44,410 nucleotides of DNA from Calditrichota bacterium (lineage in GTDB: Bacteria > Calditrichota > Calditrichia > RBG-13-44-9 > J042). Below are positions 34,358 through 42,650 of the stretch, piece by piece. Within the stretch, counting starts at the first letter, position 1. Each line of letters opens with the position of its first letter. The stretch lies in contig JAADJD010000023.1 in assembly GCA_013150955.1 (NCBI GenBank), positions 1 through 44,410 of the forward strand, written 5' to 3'. Below the pieces are notes generated by a model. That model saw only the letters and a program-made list of their open reading frames with translations. It did no database searches and was not told the DNA's origin. The position numbers and the translations under genes are program-made.

Positions 34358-34772
34358 AATCCGGGTACTGGTAGCGAAAGTTGGTCTGGATGGCCACGAT
34401 CGAGGGGCGAAGGTGGTGGCGGCGGCCCTGCGAGATGCTGGAATGGAAGTGATTTACACCGGTTTGCGACAGACGCCGGAAATGGTGGTGGAAACCGCAT
34501 TGCAGGAAGATGTGGATGTGATTGCAGTCAGCATTTTATCCGGTGCCCACATGGCATTGTTCCCCAAAATTCTCCGCCTGATGAAAGAAAAGGGTCTGGA
34601 GAATGTATTGTTGACCGGTGGGGGGATCATCCCCGAGGAAGATATGGAAGCACTGGAAAAGATGGGTGTGGGCAAATTGTTTGGCCCCGGTACCAATACC
34701 CAGGATATTGTGCGCTATATTCAGGATTGGTACCAGACCCATCGGGCAAAACAATCTCTGGAAATTGAATAG
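34347..34772 (+). CDS. Cobalamin-binding subunit of methylmalonyl-CoA mutase type
   Basis: The 141-residue protein is a stand-alone B12-binding domain. It has the DxHxxG motif DGHDRG (15-20) whose His ligates cobalt, SIL (62-64) and the GGG segment (91-93). The sequence [23 protein letters not shown] is characteristic of the methylmalonyl-CoA mutase small or C-terminal domain. It needs a separate catalytic subunit, which is not in the window. GGAGGG precedes the ATG, which lies inside the 3' end of the glycosyltransferase gene. The carboxyltransferase at 35672 could belong to the same propionate/succinate route. Isobutyryl-CoA or ethylmalonyl-CoA mutase subunits look similar. Confidence 0.92.
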   Translation: MERKIRVLVAKVGLDGHDRGAKVVAAALRDAGMEVIYTGLRQTPEMVVETALQEDVDVIAVSILSGAHMALFPKILRLMKEKGLENVLLTGGGIIPEEDMEALEKMGVGKLFGPGTNTQDIVRYIQDWYQTHRAKQSLEIE

Positions 34773-34916
34773 GCCCACCTGTATACCCGAACACATCCAG
34801 AAATCGTTCGGGAACATCGGATTGGCATTTAGTGGAATCCGCCCCGAAAGGGGCGTTGGGGGATAATTGAAGTTCGGGATGGCGACAGTGGTGAAACCCA
34901 AAAGTAGCGATGGTCC

Positions 34917-35630
34917 ATGAAAATCCAGGAGCCCACATATTACCGGAGTAAAATTACCGACTGGCCGGAGGGGGAACGGCCGCGAGAAAAATTGATGCAA
35001 CTGGGCCCGGAAGTGTTGACCGATTCGGAGCTGGTGGCCATTTTGTTGCGTACCGGTAGCCGGGAACAAACCGCTGTGGATCTGGCCAAAACGGTGTTGC
35101 GCTACAGCGGGGGACTTAAACCGCTGGCCGAATTGCCCTATCAGCAGCTGTATCGATTAAAGGGGGTGGGGCCGGTCAAGGCGGTAACCCTGATAGCGGC
35201 GTTCGAATTGGCGCGGCGACTGGCAAGCTATCCGGGACAGGAAAAATTAAAAATAACCGAACCGGAAGTGGTGTTCCGAAAGTATGGCCCGATCCTGGGA
35301 CACCTGAATCGCGAGGTCTTTCTCATTTTGATCCTGAACAGTGCCAACATTTTATTGCGGGATGTTCGCATTTCGGAGGGCATTTTAAATGCTTCTCTGG
35401 TGCATCCCCGGGAGGTGTTTCGTCCGGCCATACTGGAATCTGCCGCCAGCATTATCCTGGTGCACAATCATCCGTCCGGAGAAACCAGCCCGTCCCCTCA
35501 CGATCGTTCCCTGACCAATCGGCTGGTGGAGGTGGGCAAGTTGCTGGACATCCCGGTGCTGGATCATGTGATCATTGGCCGGGATTCGTATTTCTCGTTT
35601 CAGGAGCAGGGATTGATTGAAATCGAGTAA
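34917..35630 (+). CDS. radC: RadC/UPF0758 family JAMM-fold protein
   Basis: The 237-residue protein starts with the family phrase [35 protein letters not shown] (about 13-47), followed by a helix-hairpin-helix ([10 protein letters not shown], 81-90) and a JAMM metalloprotease-like domain with Glu133, the [14 protein letters not shown] metal motif (His183, His185, Asp196) and DHVIIG. Despite its name, a direct DNA-repair role has been questioned; the enzymatic activity is unknown. It starts 144 nt after the B12 subunit. No strong ribosome-binding site is seen. Confidence 0.95.
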   Translation: MKIQEPTYYRSKITDWPEGERPREKLMQLGPEVLTDSELVAILLRTGSREQTAVDLAKTVLRYSGGLKPLAELPYQQLYRLKGVGPVKAVTLIAAFELARRLASYPGQEKLKITEPEVVFRKYGPILGHLNREVFLILILNSANILLRDVRISEGILNASLVHPREVFRPAILESAASIILVHNHPSGETSPSPHDRSLTNRLVEVGKLLDIPVLDHVIIGRDSYFSFQEQGLIEIE

Positions 35631-35671
35631 ACAATCGCGTTGAATGGAAGGGAAAAAATAGAGGAGTGGTA

Positions 35672-37252
35672 ATGGCGAAGTCGAAGAACGAGAACAGCTG
35701 GCCGACGATGGAGGAGAAAATTGCCTATTTGCGGCAATTGCAACAGGAAGCCCTGAAAGGGGGTGGGGAAGAGCGGATCAAGAAGATGCACGAGCAGGGG
35801 AAACTGACCGCCCGGGAGCGGCTGGAAGTATTACTGGACGATGGCAGCTTTGAAGAAATCGATATGCTGGTTAAACACCGATCCCATGATTTTGGCCTGG
35901 ATAAAAAACGCATTCTGGGCGATGGGGTGGTGACCGGTTTCGGGAAGATCAACGGGCGGCCGGTCATGGTGTTCAGTCAGGATTTTACCGTGTTCGGTGG
36001 TAGTCTGTCCGAAGCCCATGCCCAGAAGATCTGTAAGATCATGGATATTGCCATGAAAATCGGCGTGCCGGTCATTGGATTAAACGATTCCGGCGGTGCC
36101 CGCATTCAGGAAGGCGTGGTGAGTCTGGGAGGCTATGCCGATATTTTTCTGCGGAACACCCTGGCCAGTGGGGTGATTCCCCAGATTTCCGTCGTGATGG
36201 GGCCCTGTGCCGGGGGAGCGGTTTATTCACCCGCCATCACGGATTTCATCTTCATGGTGCGCGATAAAAGTTACATGTTTGTGACCGGGCCAAACGTGGT
36301 AAAGACCGTAACCCACGAAGAGGTAACGTTCGAAGAGCTGGGAGGGGCGCTAACCCATGCCACCAAGAGCGGAGTTTGCGATTTTGTGGCCGATAACGAT
36401 GTGGATTGTCTGCAAAAAGTGCGGAAATTGATGAGCTATCTTCCTTTGAATAATGCAGAGGAACCGCCTTATCAGCCCCCTCAGGACGAACCCAATCGGA
36501 TGGATCCGGAGCTCATCCATATCGTCCCGGATAATCCCAGCAAACCCTACGATGTGAAGGAAGTCATCCGGCGGGTGGTGGACAGGGACAGTTTTTTCGA
36601 GGTGCAGGAACTGTATGCGCAAAACATTGTGGTGGGATTTGCCCGCATGAATGGTCAATCCGTCGGCATTGTGGCCAATCAACCGGCGGTTCTGGCGGGG
36701 GTGCTGGATATCAACGCGTCCATCAAAGCCGCCCGATTTGTCCGTTTCTGCGATGCGTTCAACATCCCCATCATTACATTTGTGGATGTGCCCGGCTTTT
36801 TACCCGGTACCGCTCAGGAGTGGGGAGGAATCATCAAGCATGGGGCCAAATTGCTGTATGCATACAGCGAAGCTACCGTGCCCAAGGTCACGGTGATTTT
36901 GCACAAGGCGTACGGTGGCGCCTACGACGTGATGAGTTCCAAACACATTCGCGGTGATTTTAATTTCGCCTGGCCTTCTGCAGAAATTGCGGTAATGGGG
37001 CCGAAGGGAGCTGCTGAAATTATTTTCAAGCGGGAAATTGCTCAGGCTCCCGATCCCGAGAAAGCGCTGGCCGAGAAGGAAAAGGAATATCGGGAAAAAT
37101 TTGCCAATCCCTACCTGGCTGCGGAGCGCGGCTACGTGGACGAAGTGATTGAACCGCAGATGACCCGCCCGAAAATTATCCGGGCACTGGAATTGTTGAA
37201 AACCAAAGTGGATCGCAATCCACCGAAAAAACACGGAAATATACCGTTATAA
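35672..37252 (+). CDS. Acyl-CoA carboxylase carboxyltransferase (propionyl-CoA carboxylase beta type)
   Basis: This 526-residue protein has the full two-domain crotonase-like carboxyltransferase fold. The N-terminal half has [14 protein letters not shown] (about 136-149) and the oxyanion-forming CAGGA (179-183). The C-terminal half has [28 protein letters not shown] and the second oxyanion site [10 protein letters not shown]. Length and motifs fit propionyl-CoA/methylmalonyl-CoA carboxyltransferases more than the split AccA/AccD. It would transfer CO2 from carboxybiotin to propionyl-CoA; biotin carboxylase and carrier subunits are not in the window. GAGGAG at 35661-35666 fixes the ATG at 35672. 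The B12-binding mutase subunit nearby supports a propionate/methylmalonyl-CoA pathway. It could instead be part of a decarboxylase. Confidence 0.93.
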   Translation: MAKSKNENSWPTMEEKIAYLRQLQQEALKGGGEERIKKMHEQGKLTARERLEVLLDDGSFEEIDMLVKHRSHDFGLDKKRILGDGVVTGFGKINGRPVMVFSQDFTVFGGSLSEAHAQKICKIMDIAMKIGVPVIGLNDSGGARIQEGVVSLGGYADIFLRNTLASGVIPQISVVMGPCAGGAVYSPAITDFIFMVRDKSYMFVTGPNVVKTVTHEEVTFEELGGALTHATKSGVCDFVADNDVDCLQKVRKLMSYLPLNNAEEPPYQPPQDEPNRMDPELIHIVPDNPSKPYDVKEVIRRVVDRDSFFEVQELYAQNIVVGFARMNGQSVGIVANQPAVLAGVLDINASIKAARFVRFCDAFNIPIITFVDVPGFLPGTAQEWGGIIKHGAKLLYAYSEATVPKVTVILHKAYGGAYDVMSSKHIRGDFNFAWPSAEIAVMGPKGAAEIIFKREIAQAPDPEKALAEKEKEYREKFANPYLAAERGYVDEVIEPQMTRPKIIRALELLKTKVDRNPPKKHGNIPL

Positions 37253-37604
37253 TCAGGCGGAAAATGGTTCTTTCATAAAAAAAGCAAAGTTGAAGTAAGG
37301 GGACTTTAGGGTACGTTTAAACGAGATAATTCCAGAGGTCAGGGAGAATTGGTCCAGCACAAGCAATTGCACCGGATGGCGTGAACCGGCTGGTTTCTGG
37401 TGGATGTAATGAAGCCGGAATCTAACCGGTGAGACGCATGCATTGACGGTGTGAAGTTTAGGGGTATTGGACTTTTCCCGTTACCCGGGATTCGAGGTTT
37501 CTGAAACGCCCGGTGGATTGGGAATTTACGATGTTAATTAACGAAAATTCGGCGTGCTGTTTGGCTAATGATTGGGGTGCCAACCTGAGGACGATGGAAG
37601 ATTT
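37253..37604. other. Gene-free stretch of about 350 bp
   Basis: No gene, repeat copy, convincing promoter or terminator was recognised. The base composition is ordinary and some G/A-rich segments are present. A TTG-started extension of the following gene to 37572 is possible but lacks support. Confidence 0.4.
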
Positions 37605-38564
37605 ATGACTGGAGCCGTCAGCGAAAGCATTGGTCTTCAACAACAGACGTTAACCGTTTCCTGGTCGGTGGGAAACCTTCGGTTGCATTTCCGGTTGTAT
37701 GATCTGCCCACGCTGGTTTACCTGGGAACCTGGATGGTATTAATCATTTTTTCCTGGAATCGGCTGCCATCCCCCGGGTTTTATCTGATTTTTCACCTGG
37801 TTTTCATTGGAAATATCGTCTTGTTTGCGCTTTTTCCGGTGCACCAGCCGCTGGCGTTCTTCGTCCGTCAGTTTTACCTGGTGCTGTATGTTCCTTTGTT
37901 TTTCACTGCCCTGCACTATCTCATCCCTGCCGTCCACCCCTGTACCATTGATCAACAATTGATAGAGCTGGATTTGTTGCTGCTGGGACAGCATGCCACT
38001 GTGCTGACCGAAAGCATTACACATCCGATATTGACCGAATTTCTGCAGTGGTGTTACACCAGCTTCTATTTTTTACCGGCGGTGGTTGCAGCCGTGCTCT
38101 ATTCCCGAAAGCAATGGAAGCATCTGGATTACTTTATCACTCTGGTTGCCCTGGGATTTTATCTATCCTACATCGGTTACTTGATGTTCCCGGCCCTTGG
38201 CCCACGCTTCTTCCTGGCCCATCTCCAACAAATCCCCCTGAAAGGGGTGCTGGCATTCGAGTCCATCCAAAACACTTTGAATTCGCTGGAAAACATTCAG
38301 TGGGATGCGTTTCCCAGTGGCCACACGGCCATAGTTTTGATCCTCTTTTACTACACGTATCGGTACCAGCGCGGTCTGTTCAAAGGGATTGCTCCATTTG
38401 GAATGGCCTTAATCTTTTCGACCGTGTACCTGCGCTATCACTATTTTGTGGATGTAATTGCGGGTATCTTCTGGGCATGGTTCACCATATGGTTGACCAA
38501 TTGGCTGGTCAAAAAACTGTTTCCGGACTGGCGAATGGAACCATCCGGGCAGTCAAATGGATGA
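37605..38564 (+). CDS. PAP2-superfamily membrane phosphatase or phosphotransferase
   Basis: The 319-residue protein has about six to eight membrane helices. The catalytic motifs are FPSGHTA and, after one helix, RYHYFVDVIAGI, the second and third phosphatase motifs with the two catalytic His residues. Between the helices it has MFPALGPRFF, whose GPR is typical of the inositol-phosphotransferase-like PAP2 subgroup rather than of simple PgpB enzymes. It probably hydrolyses or transfers a lipid-linked phosphate on the outer face of the inner membrane. GGAAG precedes the ATG. It is the last plus-strand gene before a convergent unit. Confidence 0.85.
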   Translation: MTGAVSESIGLQQQTLTVSWSVGNLRLHFRLYDLPTLVYLGTWMVLIIFSWNRLPSPGFYLIFHLVFIGNIVLFALFPVHQPLAFFVRQFYLVLYVPLFFTALHYLIPAVHPCTIDQQLIELDLLLLGQHATVLTESITHPILTEFLQWCYTSFYFLPAVVAAVLYSRKQWKHLDYFITLVALGFYLSYIGYLMFPALGPRFFLAHLQQIPLKGVLAFESIQNTLNSLENIQWDAFPSGHTAIVLILFYYTYRYQRGLFKGIAPFGMALIFSTVYLRYHYFVDVIAGIFWAWFTIWLTNWLVKKLFPDWRMEPSGQSNG

Positions 38565-38576
38565 TTTCGTCTCTAA

Positions 38577-38749
38577 GTTTATCCCGGATAATGCATTCGA
38601 CCACGAATTGCACGAATGAACACAAATAAAAATATCAAATAAATTGGATGAGACCTGGATGAAAATTTGTTTCGGGGTATACTCGCGATCTTGTGGATAT
38701 GGTTTGGCTTCATTCGCGTGATTCGCTGTTTAATGCTAATTTGGGTTTA
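38577..38749 (-). repeat. Dispersed intergenic repeat, copy G (inverted)
   Basis: A full copy on the minus strand: read forward, right-end complement CCACGAATTGCACGAATGAA, core complement CTGGATGAAAAT and left-end complement TTCATTCGCGTGATTCG. It fills the gap between the two convergent genes; GGGTTTA ends one base before the stop codon of the minus-strand gene. Confidence 0.85.
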
Positions 38750-40027
38750 TCACAGGCTTACCTGAATGCTATAGCCGCCGTTCAGGCGATCGTCAAATCG
38801 GGTGTTGACCACGTTGGAGAACAGCGATCCAAACGCATAGGAAATGCCGAACGATAGAAAATAACTGTAAGTGGTTTCCAGCTCTTTGCGGCGCAGCAGG
38901 ACTTCTTCGGGAGTGGCACCCAGGCGGGGTAAGGAAAGTTGATCCCGAATGCGCGAATACTGTCCGAAAATATTCACCGAAAATCCCTTGAATATTCGCC
39001 AGCTGGCGCTACTAAATAACACCACTCGATTCTTGCTGAGGTCATGCAGATATTGCGACCCCAGCACCGAAATGGCCAGACGTCCCCAGGGTTGCTGAAA
39101 CGATACTCCCACCATCAGGCTCTGCTTCCAGAGAAATTCCTGGACTTTATTGAAAATGGTTTCCTCAACATAAGCGACTGCCTGAGGTTCCATGGCATAA
39201 CTGATGGTTAGAGATCGGCGGGTGGATTCGGAATAGGGGAAAACATTGAATTCCAGCGCCGGGCTGCCATATATCTGCCAGCGAATGTTCCGGTAAGAAG
39301 AACTAAAATAATTCACAAAAAATCCCAGAGACCAGTGATCGGTTAAACTTCGGACAATGCTGGAACGGATGCCATGACTGCGGGAAATACTGGTTAATCG
39401 GGTGCCGGGGTAACGAAAGGTGCTTTCATTATAATTACCGTAGATCTGAAAGATGATTTTCCAATCTAAAGTGATCTTTTTTGCAGAGATGTTTCCAAAA
39501 CTGGACGTGAAGCGAGTCAGTTTTTCCCCATTGGAGAAAACATTCAGGCGAATGGAAAATATCCAGTTTTTCCAGCGATCAATCTGCTGGGCCGTGGTGA
39601 CTTTCTTCAAATACTGAATGGTTAGAAAGTCCGCCACCGGGGTGTGAGCCACGTATCGCATCAATCCTAGTTTTAATTTGTGAACCAGTCCCTTACGGAT
39701 TTCATCATCGGTAGCGTCGTTGCTGGAGATGTAGGTCAGGGTATCGTTGAGGTTTCGAAACCGTTGTTTGCCGATGAAAGTCAACGTGTATTCCCGCCCT
39801 CCACTTCCTGTTTCCCGGATGGTTACCAGAATGTGAACCTCGGCCTCCGTCCAATCCCGTAAGTAATGCACGTAGGGAATGTTTTCGCGAATGTAGTCCA
39901 GATCGCAGGATGGACAATCAATGAACACGCGCAATGCCTTTTCCATCAGTTGATGCGTGTCCGAATGGGAAGGACTGATCAACAGCAGGGCCAAGGTAGC
40001 GGTTAACATCACGATGTGTTTAACCAT
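38750..40027 (-). CDS. Predicted outer-membrane beta-barrel protein with N-terminal periplasmic domain
   Basis: This 425-residue protein has a signal peptide (about 1-22). An N-terminal domain (about 30-135) contains CPSCDLDYIRENIPYV (Cys38, Cys41), an AEVHILVT strand and TGSGGREYTLTFIG. The rest (about 155-425) is made of alternating polar/hydrophobic strands rich in aromatic residues (SWRIFKGFSVNIFGQYS, TTYSYFLSFGISYAFG), as expected for a beta-barrel. I do not know a named family with confidence. AAGGAGG lies 6 nt before the ATG at 40027; an in-frame ATG at 40105 lies inside the preceding gene. It is the last gene of the sigma-factor operon, so it is probably a target or sensor of that sigma factor. 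Confidence 0.75.
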   Translation of the reverse strand: MVKHIVMLTATLALLLISPSHSDTHQLMEKALRVFIDCPSCDLDYIRENIPYVHYLRDWTEAEVHILVTIRETGSGGREYTLTFIGKQRFRNLNDTLTYISSNDATDDEIRKGLVHKLKLGLMRYVAHTPVADFLTIQYLKKVTTAQQIDRWKNWIFSIRLNVFSNGEKLTRFTSSFGNISAKKITLDWKIIFQIYGNYNESTFRYPGTRLTSISRSHGIRSSIVRSLTDHWSLGFFVNYFSSSYRNIRWQIYGSPALEFNVFPYSESTRRSLTISYAMEPQAVAYVEETIFNKVQEFLWKQSLMVGVSFQQPWGRLAISVLGSQYLHDLSKNRVVLFSSASWRIFKGFSVNIFGQYSRIRDQLSLPRLGATPEEVLLRRKELETTYSYFLSFGISYAFGSLFSNVVNTRFDDRLNGGYSIQVSL

Positions 40028-40043
40028 GGGTTGCCTCCTTGAC

Positions 40044-41243
40044 TTAAGGTAGGGCATAATAGACGTGTGTTTGCCGGGCAAATTGTGCCGCGGAAATTTT
40101 CCCAACTCGCAATTGCTGAAGCGCCCGGACTGGAATGTGAATCCTGAAATATTCGATATCGGAATTAAAGCTCATCATGTCGGAATGGAATGTGAAAATC
40201 AGCTGATCCTCTTCCGGCAAATTGGCCAAAAACGTGCCATATGTTTGCACGACTTTAATAAATCCGGGAATAAAATTTTTCAACCACTGGAGTGCCCTTT
40301 TATCTCGATCGGCATCAGATAGGGTCTGGAAGAAGGATGGGGTAGATGTCATCCATCGCATGGAAAAGAAGAAAAACATGCCATTGCCTTTCAGATACAG
40401 GGGGGATATCTGGCTGAATTGAATTTTCTGCGACGGTACGACCTGTCGCAAAGCGGTGGGCAGGATGTCCGTAAAAACATGAACATCCACTTTTAATGGT
40501 ATTTCTGAATGTGTTTCTTTCTGAATTCGATTGGAGAATGATGCAAGAGAAATGCGGCCCTGACGAAATTGCAGTACGTCCCGCTTTTTAACCCGATATA
40601 CCCGAAGCGGCGAGTCGCCCCATTGGCGGAACCAGCTTTCTGCCCCGGACAGGTAAAAAACCAGCATTAAGTCAGCATCCATTGGCAACCGATTTCCGGC
40701 ATCGGCGTATTGTGCCAGAAATTTGATGGCAATGCTATCCAGTTTCGAGCGAATCTGTTGAATTCGCTGAATCATTCGTAATGAATCTGCGGAGAGTTTC
40801 TGTTTATTTCCGTTGAGCTTGATGACAATGGTTGCGGAATCCGTTGGAGAACCAGGAGGAGGAACGATAATCTCAACGGAACTTCTGTCGCTGTCGGATT
40901 CGGCTGACGTTGCCTCCTCGGTTTTCCTCTTTTTTTGAAAGGACTGAAGGTATTCTTCGATGCTTATTGCATAATTTTGAGCCATACGCGCATGATCTTG
41001 AATCATGGAAAGAAACATGGGAATCTGGTAGCTATTTAATTGTACAAAATAAATCACCTGCCGGGAATCGGTCCTGATGGGTGCGATTATTGGTCGGCCA
41101 CTGTTCAGGAGCAGTGCTGTAAGTGATTGTAGCGCTTGAGATTCCACAGCAGTGGCACCGGCGGCAGAGACTTTCTGATACGTTTGCGCCGTCATCAGTC
41201 CCAAAAATCCGAGGATGAAAAAAATTGTTATGTGCAGCCTCAT
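40044..41243 (-). CDS. Secreted protein of unknown family
   Basis: The 399-residue protein has a signal peptide (about 1-19, ending MTAQ). The body is mixed helical and strand. A Lys/Glu/Ser-rich linker lies at about 104-125, and the strand SVEIIVPPPGSPTDSATIVIKL follows it. The chain has no Cys and no catalytic motif that I recognise. The phrases LRVYRVKKRDVLQFRQGRISLASFSNRI and LRVGKISAAQFARQT look like a repeated short unit (a hydrophobic strand, then K/R-x-G-x-I-S-x-A-x-F), suggesting an internal duplication. GGGAGGT precedes the ATG. It lies 14 nt after the anti-sigma gene and 16 nt before the beta-barrel gene. Confidence 0.7.
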   Translation of the reverse strand: MRLHITIFFILGFLGLMTAQTYQKVSAAGATAVESQALQSLTALLLNSGRPIIAPIRTDSRQVIYFVQLNSYQIPMFLSMIQDHARMAQNYAISIEEYLQSFQKKRKTEEATSAESDSDRSSVEIIVPPPGSPTDSATIVIKLNGNKQKLSADSLRMIQRIQQIRSKLDSIAIKFLAQYADAGNRLPMDADLMLVFYLSGAESWFRQWGDSPLRVYRVKKRDVLQFRQGRISLASFSNRIQKETHSEIPLKVDVHVFTDILPTALRQVVPSQKIQFSQISPLYLKGNGMFFFFSMRWMTSTPSFFQTLSDADRDKRALQWLKNFIPGFIKVVQTYGTFLANLPEEDQLIFTFHSDMMSFNSDIEYFRIHIPVRALQQLRVGKISAAQFARQTHVYYALP

Positions 41244-41257
41244 GGGACCTCCCTCGC

Positions 41258-41908
41258 TTATTTCGTTTGTTCCTGCAATACGGTCTGTAGCCAGTGCAGG
41301 GTTTGTTGTGCCCTATATTGATTTTCTGCCTGAACGTATTGGAGAAATCGGGCCAGCAGATATTGATTCTGTTGCTGGTGTTGCTGCAGAGAATAATGTA
41401 ACCGGTTTATTTCGGATAATAGAAACCGCTCTTGCATCTGGTGGGATGCCGTCCAGTTTTGCCATGATTGGTAGAAGGCCTGTTGCTGGATCTGCAGCTG
41501 GAGGATCATTTGATGATTTTGTTGTGCCTGTTTCTGAATGGCCTGCAGAATTTGGACTTCTTTTCCAGCCTGGGAGGAAAACTGGATTTTCCCCGATAGC
41601 AGCGCAATCAGAAAAAAGATGGCGGCTACTCGCAATACCATATCGATGACTTTTTGAGCGCGATACCAGATAGTTGTGTTTTTCTTTTCGGTCGGTGAAG
41701 AGGAATCGGTTATGACCAGCAATTCGGGGGGATCCCCTTTCATATCTGGCCAGCGTTTTAAAGCGTTCAGGCTTTGCTGATATTTCAGCAGTTCTGCACG
41801 GCAGCCGGGACAGGTTCGCAGGTGCTGCTCAACCTGCTGGGCTTCGGACGATGAGGTTTCTCCCGCGGCATAAATTGGTAACAGGGATTGAATTACCTGG
41901 CAATTCAT
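41258..41908 (-). CDS. ZAS-type anti-sigma factor with Gln-rich extracytoplasmic coiled coil
   Basis: The 216-residue protein has an exact zinc-binding anti-sigma motif, Cys3-x25-His29-x3-Cys33-x2-Cys36, in the cytosolic N-terminus, then one transmembrane helix (about 89-106). The ~110-residue extracytoplasmic part is helical and extremely Gln-rich (QQHQQQNQ, LQLQIQQQAF), predicted as coiled coil. ZAS domains hold an ECF sigma factor inactive until a signal acts. It starts 3 nt after the sigma gene. The Gln-rich sensor half has no known domain and may contact the secreted protein or beta-barrel encoded downstream. Confidence 0.88.
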   Translation of the reverse strand: MNCQVIQSLLPIYAAGETSSSEAQQVEQHLRTCPGCRAELLKYQQSLNALKRWPDMKGDPPELLVITDSSSPTEKKNTTIWYRAQKVIDMVLRVAAIFFLIALLSGKIQFSSQAGKEVQILQAIQKQAQQNHQMILQLQIQQQAFYQSWQNWTASHQMQERFLLSEINRLHYSLQQHQQQNQYLLARFLQYVQAENQYRAQQTLHWLQTVLQEQTK

Positions 41909-41911
41909 GGC

Positions 41912-42433
41912 CTATATTTCCTCCAATAATTTTTTCTCTTCCAGCATTTGACGGATCAGTCGAATGCCCCGATAAAACCGAGACTTAATGGTATTCACCG
42001 AAAGGTTAAGGATCTGCCCGATTTCATCGAAAGTCATATCGTGGTAGATTTTTAATACGACCACCGTTCGAGGTTCCTCTGGTAGATGTCGAAAAATTTC
42101 CTGAAAAATTTTTCTCAGATGATTTTGCTGTAGCTGTTGCAAGCATCCTTCAGAAGGGTTACTATCGGGTTCATCTGTTAACCGATCCAGCGGATCGTGA
42201 TGATGCCTCCGGTTTTGTCTCCGGAGCATGTCCCGTGCAGCATTGATGGCAATCCGGCAAATCCATTGCCGAAAATTTCGGATTTCCGGTAGACGGTGAT
42301 AGTGCCGGAACAATTGTATGAACGTTCTCTGGGTGGCTTCTTTTGCCAGATCTTCGTCCAGCACAATGCGGTAAGTTAAATTCAAGATTTCGCTATACCA
42401 TTCGCGATAAATAGATTCAAACGACGGTTGCAA
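41912..42433 (-). CDS. ECF-family RNA polymerase sigma factor
   Basis: The 173-residue protein has region sigma2 (about 5-72; AKEATQRTFIQLFRHYHRLP and FRQWICRIAINAARDMLRRQ) and region sigma4 (about 110-163; LPEEPRTVVVLKIYHDMTFDEIGQILNLSVNTIKSRFYRG). They are joined by an acidic linker, the usual ECF layout. It should direct RNA polymerase to its own operon and other targets when released from the anti-sigma factor. The start is a TTG preceded by GGAAGGGGAA; there is no ATG in frame before the sigma2 core, so the weak start codon may limit its expression. Confidence 0.92.
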   Translation of the reverse strand: MQPSFESIYREWYSEILNLTYRIVLDEDLAKEATQRTFIQLFRHYHRLPEIRNFRQWICRIAINAARDMLRRQNRRHHHDPLDRLTDEPDSNPSEGCLQQLQQNHLRKIFQEIFRHLPEEPRTVVVLKIYHDMTFDEIGQILNLSVNTIKSRFYRGIRLIRQMLEEKKLLEEI

Positions 42434-42650
42434 CGGGTTCCCCTTCCGCTTCCTTTGACCGTGTTTCGTAAAAAAGACGTTCGGATATCGAGAATAGTTT
42501 ATTCGATTTTAGAAAAATTTAAAAATCTTCAGAAAAATGGTGTAGGAAGGTTTTGGACAAAGCAGAATTGATGGAAGAGAAATTCCATTCCCTGCTCATT
42601 TTTCGAATTTTTTGTGTATATTTCTTCATCACCAAAGGGAGAAGGTAAAT

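Noticed and set aside
33798-34397. Minus-strand frame of 199 codons opposite the glycosyltransferase
   Set aside because: It is Arg/Pro-rich antisense of the GT4 sugar-binding domain, without start signals.
37253-37604. Riboswitch or small RNA before the PAP2 gene
   Set aside because: I looked for known riboswitch cores and strong hairpins with T tracts and found none that I could support.
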